Positions 28,701 through 38,400 of a stretch of DNA of 64,000 nucleotides are shown here, one piece after another; position 1 is the stretch's first letter, and each line of letters opens with the position of its first letter. The DNA comes from Adhaeribacter arboris (GTDB lineage: Bacteria > Bacteroidota > Bacteroidia > Cytophagales > Hymenobacteraceae): NCBI RefSeq assembly GCF_003023845.1, contig NZ_PYFT01000001.1, positions 2,604,001-2,668,000 on the forward strand. The letters are read 5' to 3'. A program made the translations under genes and the position numbers. A model generated the notes under the pieces. It ran no database searches and had not been told where the DNA came from. It worked only from the letters and a program-made list of their open reading frames with translations.

Positions 28701-30224
28701 GCCGATAAAACCCAAACCAGCCGGGGCATGAACGACTACTGGATCATTAAAACCGATAAAAACGGCAAAAAGCTCTGGGACAAACGTTATGGTAGTTACA
28801 ACAATGATTATTTAAAACGAGTCATTCAAACGCAGGACGGCGGATATTTACTCGGAGGCTCCACTTTTTCGGGTAAGGGTGGTGATATCAGCGAAGACAA
28901 ACGGGGTGACCGCGATTTCTGGATAATAAAAGTAGATGCCCAGGGCAATAAGCAGTGGGATAAACGGTATGGCGGTAAAGGAGAAGACGAATTGGAAAAA
29001 ATAGCCCAACTAAGTACCGGCGAATACGTGCTCGGTGGCTACAGCAGCTCTCCGGCTGGTGGGGATAAGAGTCAAGGCAGCCAAGGTAAATACGATTACT
29101 GGATGGTCAAAATCAACACCACTGGCGCCAAAATCTGGGATAAACGTTACGGTGGTTCTTTGCGCGAAACCTTAAGCAGCTTTACCGAAACCAACGACGG
29201 GGGCTTACTAGTAGTGGGTACTTCTCTTTCACCCGTTAGCGGCGACAAAACAAAGGCGAATTACGGTGAAACAGACTTCTGGGTAGTGCGGACCGATAAA
29301 GCCGGCAATAAATTGTGGGATAAAACGTATGGAGGCAGTGGCAAAGACAATGCTTACTCCGTAGGACGCAGCAATGGAGATACTTTTTTTATTGCCGGTA
29401 CCAGTTGGTCAGCAGCAGATGGTGATAAAAGCCAGACTAGCCATGTAAACGATTTAGGTATTCCGACAGCTGATTATTGGATTTTAAAAATTGATGGCCT
29501 GGGCAAGAAGTTGTGGGAAAAAACGTATGGAGGCAGCGGCCAGGATCAGCTCCAGGCCAGCACGCCTACCCAGGACGGAGGCTTTGTACTAGCGGGTACG
29601 AGTAACTCCCTGGCCGATGGCGATAAAAGTGAGCCGAGTTATTTAAGTGCAGATGGTTGTTGTGCAACCAATGACTTTTGGATCGTGAAACTGGATGGTA
29701 ATGGCAATAAGCAGATGGATAAACGCTTGGGTGGAAACGACGAAGACGAATTACGAACCGTTTTACAAACCGAGGATGGCGGCTTATTGTTAGGGGGCCG
29801 TACTTCTTCGGAGAGGAGCGGTGATGTAACTCAACCCAGTAAAAGCATTTATGGTGGGAGAGATTACTGGCTGATAAAAGTAGCACCCGAAAGTTTGAAA
29901 GCTGCGGCCACCCAACCAAACCAAGTGGTGAACTTGGTACCATTGTCAGCAGTTATAAATACACCGGTACAGGTAACTGCATATCCTAACCCCTTCAGCG
30001 ACAAAGTAACCGTAAAGTTTAGCTTACCCGAAACCCAAACGGCTACGGTTAAAATATACGACCATCAAGGAAACGAGGTGAGTACTTTGTTCCAAGGCGA
30101 AGCAAAAGCCAATCAAACCTATAAAGTAGCATGGCAAGCGGGTAATAAACCAGCCGGTTTGTACTTTCTAAAATTGCAAACCCCTACTCTCCAGCAGCAG
30201 TCTAAGCTGCTGTTAACCAAATAA
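25761..30224 (+). CDS. P7: giant T9SS-sorted protein, three 7-blade propellers plus Ig-like domain (shortest full-length)
   Basis: 1487 residues. Leader M-K-I-L-L-S-N-F, ending V-T-T-A-Q-N. Ig-like domain at about 456-540, propeller 2 at 542-940, propeller 3 at 944-1385, sorting domain from about 1406. It contains minimal blades that have lost the S-G-D-K hairpin: blade 3 of propeller 1 (about 26241-26345, reading Y-I-L-G-G-G-Y-E-D-Y-W) and blade 6 of propeller 2 (about 28275-28410, reading L-G-G-W-A-T-E-S-W). These show a core blade of about 35 residues. The seven-per-block count is kept even here. A strong terminator follows, which probably closes the P4/P5-P7 unit. Confidence 0.9.
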   Translation: MKILLSNFCSFLPTRLPIKWKKHFSLIQLLIIAFPLVTTAQNLQWDRTLGGNSNDNLSVVQPTSDGGYILGGTSASTSSGDKSQASKGNEDYWLVKLKADGTKEWDKTFGGNNSDRLTGLQQTKDGGYILAGNSQSDKSGDKTEVVTGSWIVKVQVDGSKAWDKTIVGGSVASLRQTRDGGYILGGGYEDYWVVKLSTNGTKAWEKTFGGDDLDILTSVQQTKDGGYILGGSSRSGISGDKSEKNNGGAFTSDYWMVKLRADGTKDWDKTIGADRNDGLTALQPTSDGGYILGGRSSSSKSGDKSENLIGGYDEDGADYWVVKVDARGNKVWDSTIGSTIADILTSLQQTQDGGYILGGYSLSGKGHDKTEDNKGGSDYWIVKLKADGSKVWDKTIGANNWAELAAVQQTSDGGYIIGGSSNGDKFGDKTEANKGVPDESGWPTNDYWIVKLTEKKPQTITFTPISDKKLSDAPFKLSAKASSGLPVSFSVVAGPAKMNGNRITLTGVGEVIVKAFQIGNATYLPAEATQTFQVKETSLVTKLWDKTLGGTGYDRLQTMITTPEGGYLLGGSSESGKGADKSEANRGTDYWVVKLDSNGKKLWDKTLGGSGGDGLVKILATSDGGYLLGGSSTSDSSRFKRAPNKGESDYWLVKIDGKGNKLWDKSYGGNKTDVLQALVATPDGGYLLAGSSNSNKSGDKSEENQDIEDWLYPPFDYWVVKVDAKGTKLWDKAYSGDSRDILTAMTAAPEGGYLLGGYSYSNKGADKSENNKGNADFWVIKIDETGKRIWDKTYGSQDDDALTALEITQDGGFLLGGTNNTEDQDMLVIKIDALGNQVWKKNYDYSGDMEGLNTLLATPDGGFLLGGWATESWIVKIDETGSKLWERLFTGATEIKSILVTPDKNYLIGGDSYDIITEDKTEPGRGGYDYWVIKIKEESAPDTSAWDWRFGTLSTDNLTSVIKTSDGGYLAGGYTAWGMDADKTQTSRGMNDYWIIKTDKNGKKLWDKRYGSYNNDYLKRVIQTQDGGYLLGGSTFSGKGGDISEDKRGDRDFWIIKVDAQGNKQWDKRYGGKGEDELEKIAQLSTGEYVLGGYSSSPAGGDKSQGSQGKYDYWMVKINTTGAKIWDKRYGGSLRETLSSFTETNDGGLLVVGTSLSPVSGDKTKANYGETDFWVVRTDKAGNKLWDKTYGGSGKDNAYSVGRSNGDTFFIAGTSWSAADGDKSQTSHVNDLGIPTADYWILKIDGLGKKLWEKTYGGSGQDQLQASTPTQDGGFVLAGTSNSLADGDKSEPSYLSADGCCATNDFWIVKLDGNGNKQMDKRLGGNDEDELRTVLQTEDGGLLLGGRTSSERSGDVTQPSKSIYGGRDYWLIKVAPESLKAAATQPNQVVNLVPLSAVINTPVQVTAYPNPFSDKVTVKFSLPETQTATVKIYDHQGNEVSTLFQGEAKANQTYKVAWQAGNKPAGLYFLKLQTPTLQQQSKLLLTK

Positions 30225-30243
30225 TAACTTAGCATTTACAATA

Positions 30244-30281
30244 AAATAAGGCCGTTAGAAGTAATTCTAACCGCCTTATTT
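30244..30281 (+). terminator. Terminator after P7
   Basis: AAATAAGGC-c-GTTAGAA pairs with TTCTAAC-c-GCCTTATTT around a GTAA loop. This gives 16 paired bases interrupted by one C-C mismatch. It lies 19 bp past the stop and is near-symmetric, so it could work on either strand. Confidence 0.85.
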
Positions 30282-30465
30282 AGTTCACAAAAGATTGAAC
30301 AAATAAAAATTCTTTCCAGAAGGCTTTACCTTACATATCTTTACTTAATGGCAGCTCTTTTTACTTCCCACCGAATCCTCTACCTCCATCTGAATAGTCA
30401 TAAAGATTATTCTCTTGCAGAGTAGTCGTAATTCTTTATAAATATTTAGCTAAAAAATAACAATA

Positions 30466-30512
30466 TACCTACTTTTAGGTATTGTGCCTTCTCTATATAG
30501 TGCTTACATTTA
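30466..30512 (+). promoter_or_regulatory. P8 promoter with 16-bp palindromic element
   Basis: TACCTACTTTTAGGTA (30466-30481) has perfect 6-bp arms (TACCTA/TAGGTA). TTG follows at 30482-30484, then after a 20-bp spacer TACATTTA at 30505-30512. The ATG of P8 is at 30605. The sequence between the elements differs from that before P3 and P4, while the spacing is the same. The rest of the 380-bp gap after P7 holds the terminator and nothing else I recognise. Confidence 0.75.
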
Positions 30513-30604
30513 CCTGATTTACTCTTTTTGGCTCTAACTTCTAACACCAACTAGGCAGCGTCTTATTCTTAAGACGCTAACTAAACCTTATCAAAGTCAG
30601 AATA

Positions 30605-33600
30605 ATGAAAACACCTTTAACTTTTTTTCAAAGGTCTAACTGGGACCAGATTCTTACCAGTGGGCGCCGTTTCGGGGCGCTCTTGTTAATTTCCCTTGGT
30701 ATATCTCACTTTTCTCAAGCTCAAACCAAAGTGTGGGATAAGACTTATGGGGGCGATAAAGAAGATAAATTACACGAAGTTCTACCAACTAAAGATGGCG
30801 GCCACCTCTTAGGAGGGTATTCTTATTCCGGCATTAGCGGGGATAAAACCCAAGCCAACCGGAGCCAAAATCCCACGCCTGATTTTTGGATTGTTAAACT
30901 CAAAGCCGATGGCAGTAAAGAATGGGATAAGACCTTAGGTGGTAACAATTACGACTTTCTCTATTCCATGCAGCCGACCAAGGATGGAGGGTACATTTTA
31001 GGCGGATACTCCCAATCGGGTCCAAACGGCGACAAGTCCGAAGCAGGACGGGGAGTAGATGGGGATTACTGGGTGGTCAAACTTAAAGCTGATGGCACCA
31101 AAGAATGGGATAAAACTTTTGGCGGCAATAAACAGGACCAGTTAGCCGCCGTGATACAAACGAAAGATGGGGGCTACTTAATTGGAGGCTATTCCCGCTC
31201 GGGCATTTCGGGCGATAAAACCGAGCCGAATAAAGGCAAAAATGATCTGGATTACTGGATTGTGAAAACGGATGCGAACGGTAAAAAGCTCTGGGATAAA
31301 ACCCTAGGGGGCCGATACGATGATTTGTTAACTTCTTTACAAGAAACCACAGAGGGTAATCTGCTAATTGGTGGTTCTTCCGGTTCGGACATCTCCGGCG
31401 ACAAATCCGGAGCTAGCCGGGGTGGCGGCGACTTTTGGGTGGTGAAGCTCCAAGCCGATGGCCGTAAGTTATGGGATAAGACGCTAGGTGGAACAGAGCA
31501 AGAGGATCTAACCGCTTTACTGGTTACCAAAGGGGGAGACTATATTGTAGCCGGCTCGTCGAAGTCGGGGAAAAGCGGCGATAAAACCGAAGAGCTGCGG
31601 GATACTAAGTTCTCCGACTTCGATAAGTATGAGTGGACCTCGGATTTTTGGGTGGTAAAACTAAATGCTAAGGGCAACAAAATCTGGGATAAAACGATTG
31701 GCGGCAACCAATTTGATGCCTTAGCTTCCGTGCAACCAACTAAAGATGGCGGTATTTTGTTAGGCGGTACTTCTAGCTCTGACAAAAGTAGTGAAAAAAC
31801 GGAAGGCAATAAAGGATCGACCGATTACTGGGTGGTAAAATTAACCAAAGATGGTCGCCCGCTCTGGGATAAAACGATTGGCGGGAATAACGAAGAAAGA
31901 TTAACAGCCGTGTACCAGACCAGTGAGGGCAGCTATATTCTGGGTGGTTCATCCCGGTCGGGAAAAAGCGGCGATAAATCCCAGCCAAGTAAAGGCGAGT
32001 TTGATTATTGGGCAGTAAAACTGGGTTACAAAAAAGAACAAACCCTCACCTTCAGCCCAATTTTAGATAAAAAATTAGGGGAGGCCCCTTTTCAAATTTC
32101 AGCAAAAGCTAGTTCCGGCTTACCGGTTACTTTTAGCGTCGTTTCCGGACCGGCTACTATAAAAGGCAATATTGTTACTCTTACCGGCGTAGGTCATGTT
32201 ACTGTAAAAGCCACGCAGGGCGGCAATGCTACCTTTCAACCTACCGAAACCACGGAAACTTTTGTGGTGGTAGTACCATCTACGGTGCTTTGGGATAAAA
32301 CTTTTGGTGGTAACGTGGATGATAATTTATGGGCGATGACTCCCACTAAGGATGGGGGGTATATCTTAGGAGGATTTTCAGATTCTGATAGTAGCAGCGA
32401 TAAGACCCAGCCTCGCCGGGGAAGCCTGGATTATTGGATAGTGAAGCTGAATGCTAATGGTTCCAAAGCCTGGGACAAAACCTATGGCGGTACGAAGTCG
32501 GACCTGTTGTTAACTTTGCAACAAACCCAGGATGGGGGCTATATTCTGGGTGGAACTTCTCCATCCGGCAAAGGTGGTGATAAATCAGAACCGAGCCGCG
32601 ATGCCAAAAACAACTTGGGGATGGAGGGGGATTACTGGATAATGAAACTAAACGCGAGCGGGGATAAAGTTTGGGATAGAACCTATGGGGGAGACGGAGA
32701 AGACGTATTAACCTCGTTGCAGCAAACTCCAGATAATGGTTTTATCTTGGGCGGCAGCTCTTCTTCTGGCATTTCGGGTGAAAAAACTCAATCCAGATAT
32801 GGTGAGTGGTACGATACAGATTACTGGGTAGTTAAGATAAACGAAAAAGGGGATAAAGTTTGGGACAAAACTTTTGGGGGTACAAGTAGGGACCAATTAA
32901 ATGTTGTGCAGCTTACTCCAGATGGTGGTTATATGGTGGGTGGCTATTCAGAATCTGGTAAAGACGGAAATAAAACTGCTCCTAATAAAGGAGGATCTGA
33001 TTACTGGATTATCAAATTAAAAGCAGATGGCAGTAAAAAATGGGAAAAAACATTTGGAGGAACGGAATTTGATGAATTAACGGCACTCCAACCGACCAAT
33101 GATGGCGGCTATCTGGTGGGAGGTTCTTCCAGTTCCGAGATTAGTGGTGATAAAACCGAAGCTATCGTTAATAGTAATCGTATATGGGATGATTATTGGA
33201 TTATTAAATTAAATGCGGATGGCACGAAAGAATGGGATAAAACCTTAGGCGGAAGCAATGACGATAGATTAACGTCCTTAGAGCAGACCCAGGATGGAGG
33301 GTACCTATTAGGTGGTTTTTCTATTTCTGATATCAGCGCAAGTAAAACAGAGGGTTCGAAAGGTGGCTATGATTTTTGGCTAGTGAAAGTAGATGCTGAT
33401 GGAAGCAAAAAATGGGATAAAACGCTCGGGGGAGATGGGGAGGATTACCTACATGCTTTACACAAAACCCAACAGGGTGATTTAGTTTTAGCGGGTTCTT
33501 CTTATTCGAATAGCAGTGGTGATAAAACGGAGGCGAATAAAGGCAGTGATTACACTTACGATTACTGGATAGTCAAGCTAAAAGTAGACGAGAATCCAAC

Positions 33601-35182
33601 GCTTGCGGCTTGGGATATGCGCTACGGCGGCACAGGTACCGATAATTTTACTTTGGTCATTAAAACAGCCGATGGCGGCTACCTTTCTGGCGGTTATACC
33701 AACTCGGGTAAGAGTGGGGAAAAAAGCCAAAGTAGCCAAGGCAAAAACGACTACTGGATCGTCAAAAGTGATAAGAATGGCAAAAAGCTCTGGGATAAAC
33801 GTTATGGCGGCAGTAGCGACGATTACCTGAATTCTATTATCCAAACCCTAGATGGCGGTTACTTACTGGTCGGCAGTTCTTTGTCGGGTAAAGGTGGTGA
33901 TAAAAGCCAGGATTCCCGGGGTGAGCGCGACTACTGGATTGTCAAAGTAGATGCTGCGGGCACGAAGCAGTGGGATAAACGCTTTGGCGGTTCGGATTAT
34001 GATGAGCTTAAACGAGTTTATCAACTTCCTTCCGGCCGCTATATTCTGGCCGGTACCAGCAGTTCCCCAGCTAGCGGCGACAAACGCCTGGGCAGCCAGG
34101 GCGGCCAAGATTACTGGGTACTCAAAATAGCGGCTTCGGGCGAACGGATCTGGGACAAAAGCTATGGTGGTTCGGGTGATGATGTGCTGGAAGGCTTGAC
34201 TCCTACCCTGGACGGTGGCTTTCTGCTGGGCGGCAGTTCCGCTTCGGGAGTAAGTGGCGATAAAACGCAGGCTAGCCGCGGCGGCAGTGATTACTGGCTG
34301 GTGCGGATCGATGCCGATGGTAACTTGGTTTGGGAGAAACGTTTTGGCGGCGCGGGCGAAGATCAACTACTAGCCTTAGGCAGCACGGGTACCAGTTCCG
34401 GCAATTTCTTTGTGGCCGGCACAAGTACTTCAAGCAAGAGCGGCGATAAAAGTCAATCTAACCAAGGCGGCAAAGATTACTGGTTACTGAAAATCAACGG
34501 TAAAGGCGGTAAGCTCTGGGATCAACGCTATGGCGGCAACCAGGACGACGAGCTTCGTTCCATCATTCTCACCCAGGATGGCGGCTACTTGTTAGGCGGA
34601 AGTTCTGAATCAGGTAAGAGTGGGGATAAAAGCCAGGATAGTCAAGGAAAGAAGGATTACTGGTTGGTGAAGACCGATGATAAAGGTCTGCCGCAATGGG
34701 ATAAGCAGCTCGGCGGCGATCAAGCGGAGGAACTACGCACGATTCTGGAACTACCCGGAGGCGGCTATGTAGCCGGGGGTCGTTCTGCTTCCGGGGTGAG
34801 TGGCGACCGAACCCAGCCCAGTCAAGGTGGTACCGATTACTGGTTAGTCAAATTCACTTCGGAAACGGAATCGGTGGTAGCGGAAAGAGAAGCGGTGGAA
34901 GCAGAACAACCTGAAACGTTCGTTCAATCTTTAACTGCATATCCTAATCCGTTCCAGAATAAAATATCCATAAGCTTTACTTTACCGCAAACCCAATCAA
35001 CAACGATAAAAATCTTCGACCACCAAGGAAACGAGGTGAGTACAATATTCCAAGGCGAAGTGAAAGCAAACCAGACCTATGAAGTAAAATGGCAAGCGGG
35101 TAATAAACCAGCCGGTTTGTATTTCCTGCAACTCCAAACCCCTACTTTACAACAGCAACAAAAATTACTTCTAACCAAGTAA
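30605..35182 (+). CDS. P8: giant T9SS-sorted protein, three 7-blade propellers plus Ig-like domain
   Basis: 1525 residues. The leader ends H-F-S-Q-A-Q-T. Ig-like domain at about 478-557 (Q-T-L-T-F-S-P-I, A-S-S-G-L-P-V), propeller 2 at 560-997, propeller 3 at 1001-1430, sorting domain from about 1444. Like P3, its second propeller uses the 'QQTxDGGYILGG' type; its first propeller mixes both types. Its blades are the most regular in the array, with few eroded copies. The third propeller is richer in Ala/Gly than that of P1-P3 and is closest to P9. It has its own palindrome promoter and a strong terminator, so it is probably a single-gene unit. Confidence 0.9.
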   Translation: MKTPLTFFQRSNWDQILTSGRRFGALLLISLGISHFSQAQTKVWDKTYGGDKEDKLHEVLPTKDGGHLLGGYSYSGISGDKTQANRSQNPTPDFWIVKLKADGSKEWDKTLGGNNYDFLYSMQPTKDGGYILGGYSQSGPNGDKSEAGRGVDGDYWVVKLKADGTKEWDKTFGGNKQDQLAAVIQTKDGGYLIGGYSRSGISGDKTEPNKGKNDLDYWIVKTDANGKKLWDKTLGGRYDDLLTSLQETTEGNLLIGGSSGSDISGDKSGASRGGGDFWVVKLQADGRKLWDKTLGGTEQEDLTALLVTKGGDYIVAGSSKSGKSGDKTEELRDTKFSDFDKYEWTSDFWVVKLNAKGNKIWDKTIGGNQFDALASVQPTKDGGILLGGTSSSDKSSEKTEGNKGSTDYWVVKLTKDGRPLWDKTIGGNNEERLTAVYQTSEGSYILGGSSRSGKSGDKSQPSKGEFDYWAVKLGYKKEQTLTFSPILDKKLGEAPFQISAKASSGLPVTFSVVSGPATIKGNIVTLTGVGHVTVKATQGGNATFQPTETTETFVVVVPSTVLWDKTFGGNVDDNLWAMTPTKDGGYILGGFSDSDSSSDKTQPRRGSLDYWIVKLNANGSKAWDKTYGGTKSDLLLTLQQTQDGGYILGGTSPSGKGGDKSEPSRDAKNNLGMEGDYWIMKLNASGDKVWDRTYGGDGEDVLTSLQQTPDNGFILGGSSSSGISGEKTQSRYGEWYDTDYWVVKINEKGDKVWDKTFGGTSRDQLNVVQLTPDGGYMVGGYSESGKDGNKTAPNKGGSDYWIIKLKADGSKKWEKTFGGTEFDELTALQPTNDGGYLVGGSSSSEISGDKTEAIVNSNRIWDDYWIIKLNADGTKEWDKTLGGSNDDRLTSLEQTQDGGYLLGGFSISDISASKTEGSKGGYDFWLVKVDADGSKKWDKTLGGDGEDYLHALHKTQQGDLVLAGSSYSNSSGDKTEANKGSDYTYDYWIVKLKVDENPTLAAWDMRYGGTGTDNFTLVIKTADGGYLSGGYTNSGKSGEKSQSSQGKNDYWIVKSDKNGKKLWDKRYGGSSDDYLNSIIQTLDGGYLLVGSSLSGKGGDKSQDSRGERDYWIVKVDAAGTKQWDKRFGGSDYDELKRVYQLPSGRYILAGTSSSPASGDKRLGSQGGQDYWVLKIAASGERIWDKSYGGSGDDVLEGLTPTLDGGFLLGGSSASGVSGDKTQASRGGSDYWLVRIDADGNLVWEKRFGGAGEDQLLALGSTGTSSGNFFVAGTSTSSKSGDKSQSNQGGKDYWLLKINGKGGKLWDQRYGGNQDDELRSIILTQDGGYLLGGSSESGKSGDKSQDSQGKKDYWLVKTDDKGLPQWDKQLGGDQAEELRTILELPGGGYVAGGRSASGVSGDRTQPSQGGTDYWLVKFTSETESVVAEREAVEAEQPETFVQSLTAYPNPFQNKISISFTLPQTQSTTIKIFDHQGNEVSTIFQGEVKANQTYEVKWQAGNKPAGLYFLQLQTPTLQQQQKLLLTK

Positions 35183-35200
35183 GCAGTCTTAGCCGCCTCA

Positions 35201-35238
35201 AAAGCCGGAAAGAGCCAACTCTTTCCGGCTTTGTTTTT
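35201..35238 (+). terminator. Rho-independent terminator after P8
   Basis: A perfect 14-bp stem, AAAGCCGGAAAGAG / CTCTTTCCGGCTTT, with loop CCAA, followed by TTGTTTTT. It starts 19 bp past the stop. Confidence 0.92.
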
Positions 35239-35357
35239 ATAGAACTTAACTCAAAGGTTTTGTCCGGCTAAAGTCAGCCTGGTTTTTCTCATTTTTGAGA
35301 TAAGTAATTGATTTTAAATTGAAATCCCACCGAAATTCTAACCTTATTATGTAAAAA

Positions 35358-35404
35358 TACCCAATTTTAGGTATAGGAAACGCTCCATCTAATTTTTACA
35401 TTTA
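35358..35404 (+). promoter_or_regulatory. P9 promoter with 16-bp near-palindrome
   Basis: TACCCAATTTTAGGTA (35358-35373) is followed, at the same distance as in P3, P4 and P8, by TACATTTA (35397-35404). The -33 position reads TAG here instead of TTG. The ATG is 88 bp downstream of the -7 box. The rest of the gap after P8 shows only the terminator. Confidence 0.7.
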
Positions 35405-35492
35405 TTGGCTTTACTATTTGGTTTACCAAAAACTTATATCCGGTGGCTAAACCTTTTACAGCTAATTATCTTCTATTTTTTTAATTCTTCCC

Positions 35493-38400
35493 ATGAAAAC
35501 ACTTTTATCTGGCTTTAAGGTAAAGCTGAGCCTTTCTTTCCAGGCTACGAATTGGTTTCGTAGCACTGCCCTCGTGCTTTTGCTGTGTAATTTAGGTTTT
35601 CTTAGTTCGGCCCAGAATAAGGTCTGGGATAAAACTATTGGTAGTAATCAGAGTGATGAGTTATCCATTCTCCAACAAACCAGTGACGGTGGGTACATTT
35701 TGGGTGGCACTTCTGATGCCCGGGCTTCCGGCGATAAATCCCAGTCAACCAGGGGTGGTTCAGATTATTGGGTAGTAAAATTAAGAGCGGATGGTACCAA
35801 AGCTTGGGATAAAACCTTGGGCGGTCAGGACGAGGAGGATCTGACTACTTTGCAACAAACCCAGGATGGCGGTTATATTCTGGGTGGTAGTTCCAAGTCG
35901 GGTATTAGTGGCGAAAAATCGCAGGCTAACCGGGGCGGAAGTTCTAGCGAAGATTATTGGATCGTAAAACTAAATGCCAACGGAACAAAAGTCTGGGATA
36001 AGACTTTCGGGGGAAATGATTACGATATCTTACGATCCGTACAACAAACCAGTGATGGCGGCTACATTTTGGGGGGTACCTCGCAATCCGGTAAGAACGG
36101 CGACAAAACCGAACCATCTAAAGGCTCTTCTGATTATTGGATTATAAAACTCGATGCTAATGGCACGAAAGTTTGGGATAAAACCATTGGTTCGAATGAT
36201 TCCGATACGTTTACCGCTTTGCAACAAACCACCGATGGTAGCTATATTTTGGGTGGTCGATCCTTTGCTGGCCGAAGCGGGGATAAAACCCAGGGCAATA
36301 AAGGAGGTTCAAAATACGCGGATGATTTCTGGATTGTAAAAGTAAAGGCCGACGGCACCAAAGTATGGGACAAAACTATCGGCGGAAGCAATTTCGATTA
36401 TTTAACTTCTCTTCAGCAGACCAATGATGGCGGCTACATTCTGGGCGGTATTTCCGAATCGGATAGTAGTGGGGACAAAAGTGAAAACAGCAAAAGAAGC
36501 ACTGATTATTGGGTAGTAAAGCTGAATACCACCGGTGACAAAATCTGGGATAAAACCATTGGCGGAAGTAATTACGATTACTTACATTCGGTGCAACAAA
36601 CTAACGATGGGGGCTATATTCTCGGAGGCTATTCTGAATCTAACATTAGTGGGGATAAATCTCAGAATTCTTATAAGGATGAAAATAATTTTAACACGAG
36701 TGATTACTGGTTGGTAAAACTAAATGCCAATGGTACTTTAATCTGGGATAAAACCATTGGGGGTGATAGAAGCGATTATTGCCGATCCGTACAACAAACC
36801 CCAGATGGGGGTTATATTCTCGGAGGCTCTTCTTCGTCCGGCATTAGTGGCGATAAAGCCCAGGCACCTAAAGGCGCTGCCGATCAAAGTTTCTCTGACT
36901 TTTGGCTGGTAAAACTAGGTAACCAGGAAGTAAACCTAACCCAAACCATCCAGTTTAATACCGTTCTTTATAAGACTTTCGGCGAGGCGCCTTTTACGCT
37001 TTCGGCTACCGCTAGTTCCGGTTTACCGGTTGCTTTTACCGTTGAATCTGGGCCGGCTACCATTAAAGACAATACCCTCACCTTAACGGGCACCGGGAAA
37101 GTTATCGTTAAAGCTTCTCAGGCCGGCAACGCGCAGTATAGACCCATCAGCGCCACCCAAACCTTTCTCGCAGAAGCGCCGTCGGCGGTTAAAAAAATCC
37201 GGGAAGAGAGTTTTGGGGGCAATAAACCCGATAACCTTACCGCCATGCTAGTTACAGCAAATGGCGGTTATTTACTGGGAGGTTATTCCTCCTCCGAAAA
37301 TTCCGGCGACAAGAGCCAGAATAGTCAAGGATACGCCGATTACTGGATTGTTAAAACCAATGCAAGGGGCACTAAATTATGGGACAAACGGTATGGTGGC
37401 ACCAATGCCGATTATTTAACCGCTATGTTAGTTACCCCCGACGGCGGTTATTTGTTAGGCGGCTACTCCCGCTCCGGACGCACCCGTGACAAAAGTGAGA
37501 GTGGTTTTGGATTAGAAGATTATTGGATTATTAAAATTGATTCGAGCGGCAACAAACTTTGGGATAAAACTTTGGGGGGAGTTGAAACCGATAAATTATC
37601 GGCTATGCTCCTCACCCCGGATGGGGGTTATCTGCTAGGTGGTTCTTCCAATTCCGATACGTCTAAAGATCCTGGCGGCGTAGTGAAAGGTTATTCCGAT
37701 TATCTGATAATAAAAATAGATGCAGCGGGTAATAAAGTGTGGAGTAAAACTTACGGCGGAGACTATGTGGATGATTTAAGTACGCTACTGCCTATTTCCG
37801 ATGGGAATTACCTGTTGGGCGGATCTTCGGGTTCAAATAAAAGCGGGGATAAATCGGAAGCAAATAAAGGTTTTTTTTACACTCCTGATTATTGGTTAAT
37901 TAAAATTGATGGCACCGGTAAAAAGCTTTGGGATAAAACTTACGGCGGAAACAGCAATGATAATCTAGCGGCAATAATAGAGACTTCTGATGGGAACTAC
38001 CTACTGGGTGGCACCTCCGGCTCCATTCATTCGGCAGATAAGAGTGAAGACGGACGAGGTTTCGAAGATTACTGGGTAGTAAAAATAGATGCTACCGGCA
38101 ACAAAATCTGGGATAAAACTTACGGCGGAGCTCAGCCCGATTATCTAACATCATTACTCTCCACGCCCGACGGTGGTTTTCTGTTAGCGGGTTCTTCCAG
38201 CTCGGATAAAGGCAATGAGAAAAGCGAAGATAGCCGGAAATATGACGGGCAAATTAGGGTGGGAAGTGATTTTTGGGTAGTACACATTGATGCAAATGGA
38301 GCTAAAGAGTGGGATAAGACCATTGGCGGCTTGAACTTAGATAACCTTACGGTTGCTTTAAAAACCGGTGCACGCAGGTATGTGCTAAGCGGATCTTCCC

